A stretch of DNA of 64,000 nucleotides, taken from NCBI GenBank assembly GCA_029449245.1, contig JANATF010000013.1:1612001-1676000 (forward strand). The letters run 5' to 3'. Made by a program: the position numbers and the translations under genes. Positions 35,283 through 47,696 of this stretch are shown piece after piece. Source of the stretch: Mortierella alpina (Eukaryota > Mortierellomycota > Mortierellomycetes > Mortierellales > Mortierellaceae). Within the stretch, counting starts at the first letter, position 1; each line of letters opens with the position of its first letter. The notes beneath the pieces were generated by a model, which saw only the letters and a list, made by a program, of their open reading frames with translations, did no database searches and was not told the DNA's origin.

Positions 35283-35565
35283 ATGCAGATGTGGTTGTCG
35301 AGGAAGAACATGTAACACCCCCTCCTCCCCCTCCCCCGACTCTCCCTCTGCCTTACGAGAACATGGGCCACGTCTTGCTTACATTTTTAGGCCGGCGCGC
35401 AAAAAAAAGTGGCACAAGCTGCGTGCGAGGCAGTTGGGACCTAGGATTGAAGTTACCAAGCAGACGACGCTGATGAAGGAAAGGTGGTTCGAGCGAGAAA
35501 AGTCGTTGAGAAGAATCTCACGAGAATCAACCAGATTTCAATCCGAGCTGCGCTATCCCGAGTGA
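35283..35565 (+). CDS. Small basic protein of unknown function (two exons)
   Basis: Exon 35283..35311 joins in phase to 35391..35565 through a GTAACA...TTTTTAG intron, giving 67 residues. After the splice it reads MPARKKKWHKLRARQLGPRI and then a charged helix with KQTTLMKERWFEREKSLRR. The composition and absence of stops through 58 codons after the acceptor look like a genuine short protein, possibly mitochondrial or ribosome-associated from its basic helical character, but I do not recognise the family. The start could lie further upstream, because the same frame is open for some codons before 35283 (a hydrophobic stretch FAYVVLG). It lies between ceramide synthase and ERG8. Confidence 0.5.
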
Positions 35566-35894
35566 CCCTAGTCCAGTTGGGGTTGTCAACACTCCTCGTG
35601 AGAGAAGCATCCCTCCTGCCTCAACACCACACGCAGGGGCTGGTTGCACTGTCCACCTTGAGCTCTGCAGGTCTGTGTGGATAAGCAAAGACCGAAGCGA
35701 TGGGCCAATGCCACATGCAATGGACTCGATACGCATGTCGAGCGGAGTTTTGCGCAGACAGGCATTGTGGGTCGCTTTGGGAACAAGGTTCGCGGTGAGA
35801 CCAATCGACGGGTGAACGCACCCCACTGCGCTTTCTCGGGACATTGCAAGCGATTTCTAATCACCTTAAAACTGCAGTCTACTCTATGGCCGCT

Positions 35895-37822
35895 CTACAC
35901 ACCCAACAGTCGCTGAACAATAGGGTCCTGTCCTGACAACGGCTTGTCCTGGCCCAGTTCTAGCACGAGGCCACCCTCGACAGACTCCTGGCACAGCAGT
36001 GGCCCCACGCTCATCTCCTCAAAGTTGGACCACACAGCCTCCACACCTTGCCTCGACTCCTCCGACAGCACGATGCAAAAGATGGCATCAAAGCCTCCCG
36101 CTGGTAATCATAAAAGGAAAAAGAAGGGTGTTAGCCAAGATCAGACAGCACACACCAATCAGTCAGAACGACTCTTTACAACTCTATAGCTCGTTACCTC
36201 CGGGCACGCCTGCCATCAAAACACCGGGGACTGACAGGCATGCGTCCAAAAGTCGTGTCTGCTCTTCAGGTTCGACAGGCACTTTCGACAGCTGACTCAT
36301 CTCCCTCAAGTAGCGACGGACCATCAGGAACTCGAGGTTGATCTGGACCAGCAGCTCTGCCGTGGCATCATGTCCCGTAATGCTCTGGTTCACCAGCGAG
36401 CTCCACTCTGATGCTGGCAATGCGCTCGCTTTTTGAACCGCCAGATCGTACTCTGTTGGGTGATCCTTCGCCAACATCTCCAGTTTCTTGAGCAGCGCCA
36501 CCACAGCGTCGTTCGTACGTCCGAGATGTGCCCAAAGACCATTAGCCTCTTCGGGCTTGGTCTTGCGCCACTTGAGGACATTAGAGACCAAGGTGGGGGT
36601 ATGGCTGCCAGCATCGATATCCGCCAACATGAGATGAAGCCTTGGAGCCAATTTGAATGGCACCACAACGTTATCCCACTCTGTCTGCTTTGGATCCAGC
36701 ACTCTGAGCAAGGCGGGGATATCGTTCCTGGCATCCTGGTTCATCACATCCTGAATGACCTCTGGGCTGAATCGCCTGTATGTGTGGCTGCCCCAGACTG
36801 CAGAGGAGACATCGAATCCACTCCCAACTTTTCCTTGGGCCAAGCAGTGCACGAACTGAGCCACGTTGTGAAGGAACTTGTTCTGAAGCGCATCGTCCTG
36901 TCCGATGGTGGACGCCTTGAAGTGAATAAAAACGGCCGAGACCAGCGATGTGATCAGTGCTGCTGAGGATCCTAGTCCTGTCTTGTGAACCTTTCCCAGT
37001 GTTGTATGTGTTGAGGCAAAGAGGGGGATTTGTCGCAGCGATCCTGTGTTGAGGCTCAATCCCCTGGTCTCGAGCTAGCGGCGAAGAGACAGAAAAGTGA
37101 ATAGGGAGTCAACAGCCATGGTTGCAGCTTCAACAGGGAGGTCCCTTCTAGCATCTGAAGCAGATGCACTGTACCTCCTTTCGCTGAGAATAAAAGTCGT
37201 TGTTTCCTGCAATGACAATCTCCAGTCCTGACTTTAGTGTCTCGGCGATTCTTTCAGATGGAATCAAGTGTCCTAGCATCGCCAACGAGTACGTCAATGC
37301 CAACTCGACAAACGTGTTCTTGGACTCATCCTCGGGACTATTGAACAAGCAAAGCCGAGTTAAAACGTGGCTTGCGGTCAGCTTTGGAGGGAACCCCGGT
37401 TTTCATGGGACAGGTCGCCTTGAGCTAAAGAGGACAAGGGACAAAGGCTTCTTTTTACCTTGCAGTGAGTGTAACATCCTGTCCTTGGACTCTGATCAGG
37501 TAATTCCAGGTTGCATTCTCAAACTGGGGCGAGCGGACGGTGATTCTGTAGGCCTCTGTTGATGCATCTCTTGAGTGATCGCTAGGGCGCACGAGGGTAT
37601 AAAAGCGAGCGTCTGTTGCGACCACGAGTCCAGAGAATGCGCGGTCGAGGACGAGATAGCCTCCTGCGAGCAGGACCTTGCCCGGCGCAGAGACAATTCT
37701 GTAGGATGCAGAGTGGGATGCGAGAAGAATGTGAGAAGACTGGCGTCCAGGATGATGTCGCTATTTTGTTTTCCGTGTGCATCTCTTTTGGCAGTGCCTT
37801 ACGTGGTGTTGCTGGATGACAT
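35895..37822 (-). CDS. ERG8: Phosphomevalonate kinase
   Basis: Exons (minus) 37803..37822, 37459..37698, 37175..37337, 36198..37074 and 35895..36100 all join in phase, giving 501 residues (family 450-510). The start is ATGTCATCC at 37822, with a 20-nt first exon. The GHMP kinase features are present in order: IVSAPGKVLLAGGYLVLD at the N-terminus, DNDFYSQ-like NNDFYSQRKE, LETRGLSLN, the ATP-binding HKTGLGSSAALITSL, GSGFDVSSAVWGSHTYRRF, and the C-terminal GVPGAGGFDAIFCI, which spans the last junction. It phosphorylates mevalonate-5-phosphate to the diphosphate in the mevalonate pathway, feeding ergosterol and prenyl groups (as used by Skt5's CaaX box). Expected to be cytosolic. No missing residues seen. 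Confidence 0.95.
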
Positions 37823-38089
37823 GGATGGTGCGTTGAAAAGGAACGAAATTCGCGATAGAGAGATGGTTTGAAAATATATATTTATTTTTGGTTGATGATC
37901 AAGTCAGTCCCGTTGTTCGCTTGTGCTCTCGTTTTTTTTGAGCTCGATATGCTCGATAGTTCGATGTCTCTCACGATGCAGCCCACCTTTCTACCGGCAT
38001 CACTAACGTCCCCTAGATTCACAACCTTGTAGCTGCATTATGATCTTGAAGGCCTACAGAGCCGTTAAATTGATCATGTCTATCATGGA

Positions 38090-39035
38090 ATGTTAGAACT
38101 TCGGACTCGGAACACTGAGACGAGGACCAGGGCCAGGAGCAGGATCAGGGATTGCAGAGTTCACCGCCGCCGTATGATCAGCACAGCACGCCCGAATCAT
38201 CTGCTATGCCTCACTATCACTCTGGCGCCCAGGAACATTTCCAGCCGCAGCAGCAACAGCACCAGGCACCTATATGCAGTACCAGTTTCAAAACTTGAAC
38301 AGCAGCTTCTCTGCAATGTGCATTGCTACCGACATCCTCTGAAGGACGAGAACGTTTCAGCCCACTGTCGTGTCGATATCCACCTTATTATAACTCCCTG
38401 TCAATAATGTGCAACAAAAGAATGTGGTTTATTCTGGCGCCTTTCTTGTACAAGACCCTGGCGGCGACGTCGCTTGATTTCGAGAATTCTTGGGAAAGGA
38501 GACCGGCTGCGTTGTGGATCCCCGTCCGTTCAATAAATCTCCCTGCTATGGTCCTCCTGTTGGTAACTATGCCGCGATGCTGCTGACGATTGAGTCATAT
38601 CCATACTTATGAATACGCATAGCCTTTACCGTTCGGAGAAGGCGCCACATTTACATTCATCTCGGACCGACGTTTGGTATTCATGTTTATACAGAGAAAA
38701 AGTTTGATGTTAAGAGTCATTATCATTTCTGCGAAAGAACTGGTCTCAATATGCTGGAGGAATATGGCTTGCAATAGCTGGTGTTGATATGATAGCAGCC
38801 ATATTTGCTATAGCCGCCCGCTCCTCGCCAGAATGTGTTGAAGCCTGGGATGACGCCCCCAAACCAGTAGCTTTGCCACCTATATCTCCATCTCGCCCAA
38901 GGTCAACTAGGGGTCCGAAAATACAAAATGGCATTGGCAACAGTAACCATGACTGGAAAGGGGACTCAGTCGGACATACGTATACGCCCGACCAACCCGG
39001 CGGAAGAGCACACCCCTCAATGCTTGACCTTTAGC
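38090..39035 (+). pseudogene. Decayed membrane-protein gene
   Basis: Several coding-looking stretches in one direction are interrupted by stops and frame changes. Around 38130-38290 one reads SSPPPYDQHSTPESSAMPH and a Gln-rich run; then FQNLNSSFSAMCIATDIL; FLVQDPGGDVA followed by a stop; and RPFNKSPCYGPPVGNYAAML near 38520. Near 38770-38830 there is a membrane-helix-like IWLAIAGVDMIAAIFAIAA, continuing into a hydrophilic tail (EAWDDAPKPVALPP...) that stops at 39033. I take this as the remnant of a gene for a short extracytoplasmic domain, one transmembrane helix and a Pro-rich tail. The family is not identified. The tail is duplicated just downstream. Confidence 0.5.
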
Positions 39036-39305
39036 ATGAGTTGAATGCCCCGCGTCAGCAACACACCCTGTTCTAGGAACATTGAAGCCTGGGATGACGC
39101 CCCCAGACCAGTAGCTTTGCCACCTGTATATCCATCTCGCCCAAGGTCAACCAGGGGTCCGAATATACAAAATGGCATTGGCAATAGTAGCCATGACTGG
39201 AAAGGGGACTCAGTCGGACATACGTATACGCCCGACCAACCCGGCGGAAGAGCACACTCTTCAATGCTTGACCTTTAGCATGAGCTGAATGCCCCGCGTC
39301 AGCAA
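38838..39305. repeat. ~224-bp tandem duplication (copies 38838..39061 and 39082..39305)
   Basis: Both copies begin TTGAAGCCTGGGATGACGCC and end CCCCGCGTCAGCAA, offset by exactly 244 bp, with only a few substitutions and no obvious indels. Both keep the same open frame of about 63 codons ending ...SMLDL. A 20-bp spacer separates them. Confidence 0.92.
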
Positions 39306-40235
39306 TGTTCCCATACGTTGGTGACGACCACTTTGAGAATACGTCTATCAACAAAAACTTACCAAGGGTGTACTTGAAGGGGGGGGACAATGGCCTAGGG
39401 AGTGTAGGGAGTGGATGCGAGGAGAAAAGAGTGGACTCGAGGAGAAATGAGTGGATGCGAGGAGAAAAGAGTGGATGCGAGGAGAAAAGAGTGGACTCGA
39501 GGAGAAATGAGTGGACGCGAGGAGAAAAGAGTGGACGCGAGGAGAAAAGAGTGGACGCGAGGAGAAAAGTAAAGAGTTGGAGTCAACAGCAACATAGCCA
39601 AGAAACTTCGCGTGACGTGGCGGAAATGATCGATGGCAGCACCATGGGGCGTTATCAGTACAGGAGAACTGTGAAGCGAGGTCAAAGTGCCCGCTGCAGT
39701 CAGCTGTACACTGTTGAGTCTTTAGCAACTGCGGGCAAGGAGGTGCGCCCGTTAGCTGCGCGGGGCTTACTTCGTACTTCGTAGGCTGGGGCGCGCCATA
39801 CGGTACTTATACCCTCCTTTCACTCCTCACACCCACTCTTCTGGCTGTTATAGATCATCACACGCGCTCTTTGTATCGCTATCCATCATGGGTGGTGCCA
39901 ACTCTACTTCATGCTCTCGCTTCGTTGCATGTTCGATATGTGATGATGGAAAGGCCACTCCAATCGCTTTGTGTGTCTTGATACTGTGGACGGCGCGCGG
40001 TTGTTGTTGACATCCATGCCTTGCCCGCGTCTACCTCCAGATCCAAGCGGCGTGACGCGTCGGTGGAGCAAGTGCTGCTGTGTGTTTGTTGGAGTCTCCG
40101 GAGCCAAGTTCTTTTCAAGAGCAGCCTGGCGGAGGTATTCGCTCCATCGCTCCATCACATCTGCCCGGTCACAAATAAATAGTCTAGTAGCCCGCAGAGC
40201 TCGCTCTCCTGCTCTTCACCAGATCTCTCACTTTC
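39306..40235. other. Interval with a minisatellite; promoter of the helicase gene
   Basis: No confident gene. A 20-bp minisatellite (39411-39570) is listed separately. A 40-codon frame from ATG 39889 (MGGANSTSCSRF...) has a myristoylation-like start but no other support. The leader of the helicase gene starts around 40200. Confidence 0.5.
39411..39570. repeat. 20-bp minisatellite, eight units
   Basis: Eight head-to-tail units of GTGGA(T/C)(G/T)CGAGGAGAAA(A/T)GA type without gaps. Two or three unit variants alternate, suggesting expansion by unequal exchange. Plus strand is purine-rich. Confidence 0.93.
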
Positions 40236-43200
40236 ATGTCTAAAAACACAGCCAAGAAAGGTACAGCCGCGATCCCTCGTGCTTCCCCTCCTCCTCCTTC
40301 GCTCTTCCCTCGTCATGTCACACTTTTGCGCTTCTCACTGTCTTGCTGCTCGCCTCTGCCTTGTTATGCATGCATTTTTCTTGCTCAGCCAAATTGTCTG
40401 AGCAGCGCAAAAAAACTGACTCGATCCGATTTCTCGAATCCAGGAAAGGCTGCGGCACCAGAGAGTACCCCCATCAAGGCAGGATCGAAAGGCTCGAGCG
40501 GTAAAGGTGGCAAAGGAATCGTTCTCGATGCACCTGCTGCGCCCGAGCCAGCACGCTCCATCTTCCCAGGATGGACCGGCAAGACCCCGTCGTCACTGAT
40601 GCACGAACATTGCCAAAAGATGGGCTGGGAGAAGCCAACATTCGACGTGGTAAAGTCTGAACGCACAAAGAACCGTGCTTGTATCCTCTGCTTGCATTCT
40701 GACTCCTCGACTGATCCGCCTTCTCTCTTACACTCATATTAGAAACGTACACCGCGCGGATTCGTCTCCACAGTCGTGCTGGGAAAACGCAACAAAAAGA
40801 CTGGACAGATCGAGACCGCCAGCTTTACGCTTCAGGACAACTTCAAGCCTACAGCAGTTGAAGCTCGCCACTATGGTGCAACCTATGCCCTTCACAGAGT
40901 AAACAGTCATAAGAGTTTGATGATGGTGTTGCCTCCTGGACCCCGGGACCTCTGGTCGCAGCTGGATGGCGAAAAGGCAAAGGCTGGTTCCAGTGAGCAG
41001 CACCTCTACCTCGCCGACCCTTTCATCTCACAGGCGGCCAAGCTCCAGCATCAACAACAGCAGCACCAGCAGGCTCTGCAGGAAAAGGCAAGGGCAAGGT
41101 CAGCAACTCCCACCAAGGATAATCAAGAGGTCACCGTCCAGCATGGCCCTAGCGAATACACCAGTCGCTCAGCATTTGGAGATCAGTCAAACGACAGCCA
41201 GATCAAAAAGAACTGGGACAAGCTACCCATGGTCCACATGAACCAGGAAATGCGAGCTGAGGTCGAGGATGTCGTCAAGAAGCAGATGGCAGGAGAACTC
41301 TACCAAATGGTATAGATGCGCTATTGAGATCCTTTCGGAAACATGTTGGCGGAAACACAACGTCGAGACGAGAAATACTGACAAGTCTTGCATTCTTTAC
41401 GGGATATCCGCACATAGTACGTGGAAGAGTATGGCTCCCATGGCGAGCCCCAGTACAACACAATGCTCTCCAAGACCCTTACGCGCATGGGATTCCGTGA
41501 CCGACATGTGGCCGAAGCTCTTCAGTACTGCAATGATCAGTCATCCGCTCTCGACTGGCTCTGTAAGTCTACGAGAGGCATCGTCTAGGCTGCTGGATAC
41601 TTTATTCTTCTTGTATCCTAGACCCACTAACGTAATCTCAACTCGCTCCTCCTGCATCCTAGGCCTGCATGTACCTGAGGACGACCTGCCCGTCAGCTTC
41701 CTTCAATCCAACTACAACCCAACCATCACCACCATCAACCATACGTCTGCATCTTTGGGACGCGAATATGCCATCAAACGCTTGTCGGCTATTGGATTCA
41801 CATCGACTACATGTGGTCAGATATATGATCTGGTCGGAGGTGATGAGGATAAAGCCATGGAGGAACTATTCAGACGACTCGCATTTCCAAAAGGACAAGT
41901 TCCTGAGGACATGGTACAAGACATTGAGATGGAGCCCGAGTCATCCGAGCAGCTCCAGGAACTTCGGGAAGACGAGATGTTAGCTTTGGAGAGTATCTAT
42001 GATGATCGGTTCGCTCGAGACGGGCCAGCCGGCGCACGGATCAAGCTGGATACGACTCTTCACAACACAAAGAACGCACCCAAAATTGAGCTGGAAATCA
42101 GGATACCCAAATCTTCCACGTACCCCTTCAACCAGCCTCCGCTTTTCATCATCAACGAGCCCGATCTCCCATCATACCTGCGCCTTAGCATCATTCAAAG
42201 GACAATGCAGTATGCATATAGGTCCATGGTTTTGGCAATGGGAGGACCAATTGTGTATGATGTGGTCGAGTGGATCCAGGACAACCTTCGAGGGATTCTG
42301 GATAACCCGCCCAGCTTGGTGCAGCTGACAGAGGGCCTGATTTCTGTAGATGTATCCCAGGAGGAGGAGAGCCAGGATTCTCTGGCAGCGTTGGCGGACC
42401 CTCAGGCCAGTGAGTCGCTTTTGGTGAAGACAACACAAACCAAGCTCTCTCTTAATGGGTCTGCTACTCGGAAAGACAACAAGAGAGGAGCTAGGCGATT
42501 GAATATCAAACCCAACGGTCCTGGATCGATCGCTATGCTCAAGAACTATGAGACTCTGTGTGCCAGCAATGTTTCCTTTCAGGCTCTTCAAATGGCACGT
42601 TCCAAGCTGCCAGCCTGGGGCTTCAAGGATCAGCTTGTCAAGGCAGTCAAGGACAATTCAGTGGTGATTGTGTGCGGAGAGACTGGATGCGGAAAGACAA
42701 CCCAGGTGCCACAGTTCATTCTGGATAGCTGGATTCAGGATTGTATAGGAGAGCATGCCAACATTGTGTGCACACAGCCGCGACGTATTGCTGCGATCGG
42801 AGTGGCGGAGCGTGTTGCCGTAGAGCGAGCGACCGATATTGGAAAGCAAGTCGGATACGCCATTCGTGGTGAAAACAAGTCGAGTAGGAACACGAATCTT
42901 CTGTTCTGCACAACTGGTATCCTCTTGCGCCGTCTGCACTCGGACCCGACGTTGCAGAATGTCACCCATGTCATGGTCGATGAGGTCCACGAGCGCTCTG
43001 TGGACTCTGATTTCCTTCTTATTCTCCTCCGTGATCTTATTCGCAAGCGAAAGGATCTCAAGCTCATTCTCATGTCGGCCACAATCAACAGCGAGTTCTT
43101 TTCTGGATACTTTGATGGCTGTCCAGTGATCGAGATTCCTGGATTTACTCATCCAGTCGAGGAGCTGTATATGGAGCAGATCGTTGCGCGCACGGGTCAC

Positions 43201-45184
43201 AATCCAGACTTTAGAGGGTCGAATGTGAAGCGCACAAAAATGACAGAAGCCATGGAGGAGGAGTGGGAGAGAACAAAGGCGCAATATGCAAGCGAGGGGC
43301 TGAACGAGGAGACAATCGCCAAGGTCAAGACCATGGAGCTCTACGCCGAACGTATAGATTACGACCTCATTGTTGCCAGTGTGAGTGATATCTTGAAGCG
43401 CAAGGAGCCAGCAGGCAGTGTAGATGGCGCCATTCTCATCTTTATGCCAGGTAAGAAAGCGAAGTGCATACGCAAGGGCGGTGCTATGAAATCCGAGTGG
43501 GGTGGAAAAAAAGACATTGAATTTGGAATCTCTTTGCAACGTATTAGGTGTGATGGAGATCAAAAAGTGTATCGATGCGCTCTCCTTGTTCTCGAGGACA
43601 GTTTCTCAGACCCTCGACATTATGCCACTCCACGCAGCCTTGACGCCGAAGGAGCAGAACAGCATCTTTGCACCTGTTCGCAAAGGTGTACGAAAAATTG
43701 TGGTTGCTACTAACGTTGCCGAAACCAGTATCACAATGTAAGGTCTTGTCTGCGCGTCGTTGCCGACTTTTGTTCACCCTATGTCTGACCCATAGATTAA
43801 CATCTTTAACACCCCACTGACTTTGAACTATAGCGATGGAGTTGTCTATGTGGTTGACTCTGGACGCGTCAAGGAGACACGGATGGAGAACAACATGACC
43901 AAGCTTGTCGAGACGTGGACGTCGTTTGCCTCTACACGTCAGCGAAAGGGTCGTGCGGGTCGTACTCGACCCGGTATTGTCTATAAGCTGTTTTCACGGA
44001 AGCAATCTCTGAAGCTGGCAGCACAACAGGACCCCGAGATTCTTCGGATACCTTTGGAGCAGCTGTGTCTTTCCGTCAAGGCGATGGGCGAAAAGAATGT
44101 CGAGAGCTTCCTCAGCAGAGCACTCACCCCACCTTCTTTGACAGCGATACAGTCTGCACTCAAGACTCTGGAGGATCTCAATGCACTGGATGGAGCCTCT
44201 GGAGAATTGACACCCTTGGGTCGCCACATGGCAGATATTCCTGCGGATCTGCGTATCGCCAAGATGTTGATCTTTGGGTCAGTGTTCAGGTGCCTTGAGC
44301 CGGTCTTGGTCGTCGCCGCGTGCATGAGTGTGAAGAGCCCGTTCCTCTCGCCCATGGAAAAGAGGACGGAGGCTCAGGCCAAGAAGATGCAGTTTGCGAC
44401 AGCCAAGTCGGATCTGTTGACTGCATGGAAGGCCTACGACACGTGGGATAAGCTGCGTGAGTCCGGTGCGGGGCGAGCAGAACTCAAGTCGTTCTGTGAA
44501 GAAAACTACCTGTCGACCAACACGCTCTTTGAGATTCAGAACCTCAAGGTGCAGTATCTAGAAGTTCTGGAGTCTATCGGCTTTACCTCCAAGGACGCGG
44601 ATCAGAGCAGGAGCCGTCGTCGGTCTGAAAGATATTCTTGCGAGCAGGACAACGCCAACTCGGACAATATGGCGCTGGTGAAGGCAATTATCCTATCTGG
44701 ATTATACCCGAACGTGATCAAGATCAAGATGCCGGATGCCAAGTTTGACAAGATGATTGCTGGAGCGGTTGAGCGTGAGACGGTGACCAAGGAGATCCGG
44801 ATGTTCACCAAGGACGATGGCCGCGTGTTCCTGCACCCTTCCTCGATCCTGTTCCAGAGCAACCAGTACCAAGTGCCATTCCTCGTTTACTTTTCCAAGC
44901 TGGAGACGACCAAGATCTTTGTGCACGATGCTACCATGGTCCCGATGTATGGGCTGCTTCTGTTTGGAGGAGCGGTGCATGTGGACCACTTGGGACGTGG
45001 GCTTGAAATCGGCGATGGGTTCATCAAGCTGCGTGCTTTTGCGCGAATTGGTGTTCTTGTGAACCAGCTCAAGAAGCTTCTGGACGCGGTCTTGCAGGCC
45101 AAGATCTCGAATCCAGATCTCAATGTCTCTGAGAGTCCTGTGGTCGAGACCATGGTCAAGCTGGTCAGCACTGACGGCATATAG
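40236..45184 (+). CDS. DHX57-type DExH-box RNA helicase (UBA, RWD, helicase, HA2, OB)
   Basis: Exons 40236..40260, 40444..40649, 40743..41309, 41418..41562, 41663..43450, 43548..43737 and 43834..45184 all join in phase, giving 1423 residues (human DHX57 ~1386, yeast YLR419W ~1435). After a Lys/Gly-rich N-terminus there is a UBA-like segment (KTLTRMGFRDRHVAEALQYC), then an RWD domain (LREDEMLALESIYDDRF). Helicase motifs: I GETGCGKTTQ, II DEVHERS (Val instead of the usual Ala), III SATIN, V TNVAETSIT, VI QRKGRAGR. The HA2 winged-helix and OB-fold region follow (SRALTPPS..., VNQLKKLLDAVL end). Function of DHX57/YLR419W is not well established; helicase activity and ubiquitin binding are inferred from the domains. 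296 bp separate it from UBA4 downstream. Confidence 0.92.
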
Positions 45185-45479
45185 AGAGCTGATTGTCTAG
45201 AAAATAATACAAGATAATAAGGTTTTTGGTGGCACCCTTGGACACTACTCCGTATTTGCCTGTCCCGCAACTGACGGGACTCCACTTTTTGTCTCCACTT
45301 TTGATCTCCACTCTGATCTCCACTCGCCAGGATCTCTTTAGCTCGACTCTTGCCTGCATTCATCCACTCCTCGTCAGCTCACCCTTGATTCATCCATTCA
45401 GTCACTTACTCACTCACTCACTCACTCACCCATTCCTCTCTCACTCGCCTTGAAGCATTCTGCAGCTTCGCCCCCACTC

Positions 45480-47611
45480 ATGGACACCAGCAATGCAGCG
45501 CAGCCAGCTGCACACTCGTCCCTTGAGCAGCACCTCCGCCGCTTGCAGCACGAGAACCAGGCTCTCCAGCAGGAGATCGATGCGCTGCGCCTGGAAAAGA
45601 AGCAGGCTTATGACGCAGCACAAGTGCTGGAGCCCAGTCCCGATCATCCCTTAGACCCGCTTCACAAGGTTGCACAGCTCACCAACCCCGAGATCGCGCG
45701 CTACGGACGGCAATTGATCCTCCCTGGCTTTGGCATCCAAGGTAGACTTCGTTTACACACCTTGTTGCAGCTACATAGCCATAGCCATGGTGATAGGGAT
45801 TTTGGTTAGGTGCTGACTTGTAGTTTTCTTACATGATCCGCAGGCCAGATGGACTTGAGGAACTGCTCGATGCTCATCGTTGGAGCAGGAGGTCTCGGGG
45901 CGTCCAGTGCGTTGTACTTGGGTGCATCTGGCGTAGGTCGCCTGGGCATTGTGGACCATGATACAGTTGACATTTCAAATCTACATCGACAGGTTATCCA
46001 CAATGAGGCACGCCAGGGCATGTCCAAGGCAGAGTCTGCGGCTCTCTCCGTTCGTCTGTAAGTCTGTCGTGTGTCAAGGCAAGCCTTCTGTAATGAGGAT
46101 GGAGGGAGGGGGAGCCCTTCCGTCTTTCTTTTCACGCCATATGCTGCAAGCACTGCGCCGTTGGCTCACTCTTTTTTATCTTACTAGGTTGAACCCTCAT
46201 TGCGAAGTGATCGTCCACAACCTGGTTCTGGAAAGCTCGAACGCGCAACCCATCATTGACGCTTACGATATCGTTATTGACGCCACAGACAACGTCGCGA
46301 CGCGCTATCTTTTGAACGATGCATGTGTACTCGGTCGCAAGCCTTTGGTGTCTGGATCAGCACTGCGTTTGGATGGGCAGCTCACAGTTTACAACTACAA
46401 CGGCGGCCCATGCTACCGCTGTTTGTTCCCAACACCCCCACCGGCAGAAACCGTAACAAACTGTTCGGATGGAGGGGTGCTTGGTGTTGGTGAGTTTTAC
46501 TTTTTCCTTTGGATCAACTCTTGGAAGAATGGCGATGGTGGCACGAGCTGATATTTGAGAGGCGACTTTGCTTGAACATCATAATAGTACCCGGAACAAT
46601 CGGATGTCTGCAAGCGTTGGAGGCCATCAAGATCGCAACTGGGATGAGCGGTAGGCAACCTCATCCCTTATGCCCTTGGCGTGTTCAAAGTAATGTGCAG
46701 GGCTGTTTTTCACTGACTTCTACCCCAACTCTTTCGGAACTACTGCCCAATTAGCCAAGGACCCGCCCACCATGACCCTGTTCTCGGCGAACACATCAAC
46801 CATGTTCAGAACCATCAAGCTGCGCAAGCGGAAGAGCGAGTGCATCGTATGTGGCGACGCACCCACGATCACCAAGCTGATCGACTATGTCAGGTTCTGC
46901 GGGAGCAGTGCAACGGACAAGACACCAGATCTGCTCTTGATTCCGTTACAAGAGAGGCTCACTTGTGATGTATGTCTTTGAAAAATAGGAAAGGACTACG
47001 GGACCACATTATCTCTCTCGCAAGTTTCATACCTACTCACCCATTCAAATCTTGTTGCACCCAAATAGACCTACAAAAAGATCCGTGAGGAGCAGAGGCC
47101 TCATCTACTGCTGGATGTCCGTGAAAAAGTGCAGTTTGATATCTGCAGCCTGCCTTCTTCTCTAAGTATGCAAGATGCTCGCCTATTCTCATGGTATCGC
47201 GACTTTTCACAATGGTTGAGGGATTGTGCGATCTGACAATTCGTCGTATCCTTTCGTTGTAGACATTCCTCTGAAAGATCTTCCGGATGAGATGGAAAAG
47301 GTCAAGACCCGTCTTGGAAACAACACGGATCAGCCTGGTACGGCAAAAATTCCCATTTTCTATTGCACACTCTTATACGCTTTTTTTTTTTGGGTCGCTC
47401 AAACAAGTGCATGTGGATAGAATGTTAATGCTTTTCTTTTCCTCAACATTTGTCCTTTACAGTGTATGTGGTCTGTCGTCGAGGCAATGATTCGCAGCCT
47501 GCAGTCAGGATATTGCAAGAGAATGGGATCACTACTGGAGATATCAAGGATCTCGTTGGCGGCCTTGATCGGTGGGCTGATCGTATCGATCCCGACTTTC
47601 CAAAGTATTGA
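45480..47611 (+). CDS. UBA4: Uba4/MOCS3 adenylyltransferase and sulfurtransferase
   Basis: Exons 45480..45741, 45844..46057, 46188..46489, 46588..46650, 46755..46969, 47069..47165, 47263..47337 and 47463..47611 join in phase throughout, giving 458 residues. A coiled-coil N-terminus precedes the E1-like domain: [15 protein letters not shown], the nucleotide loop [35 protein letters not shown], and [16 protein letters not shown]. Zinc cysteines are CYRC and CIVC, and the E1 cysteine is in [12 protein letters not shown]. The C-terminal rhodanese domain keeps the active-site cysteine in [13 protein letters not shown]. Uba4 activates Urm1 (and passes sulfur for 2-thiolation of wobble uridine in tRNAs). 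All key residues are present. Convergent with the penta-EF-hand gene, 85 bp apart. Confidence 0.95.
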
Positions 47612-47696
47612 AGTCCTGCGAATATATAAAAAAAATCCAGTGTTGTCTTTATTTCAAGTTGCCAGCTATTTAGCCGTGGTTCTGAATTGGAAAACC

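Noticed and set aside
39411-39570. CRISPR-like array
   Set aside because: Direct repeats are contiguous with no spacers; it is a minisatellite.
39889-40010. Short ORF with a myristoylation-like N-terminus (MGGANS)
   Set aside because: Forty codons, Cys-rich end, no conservation evidence or splice structure.
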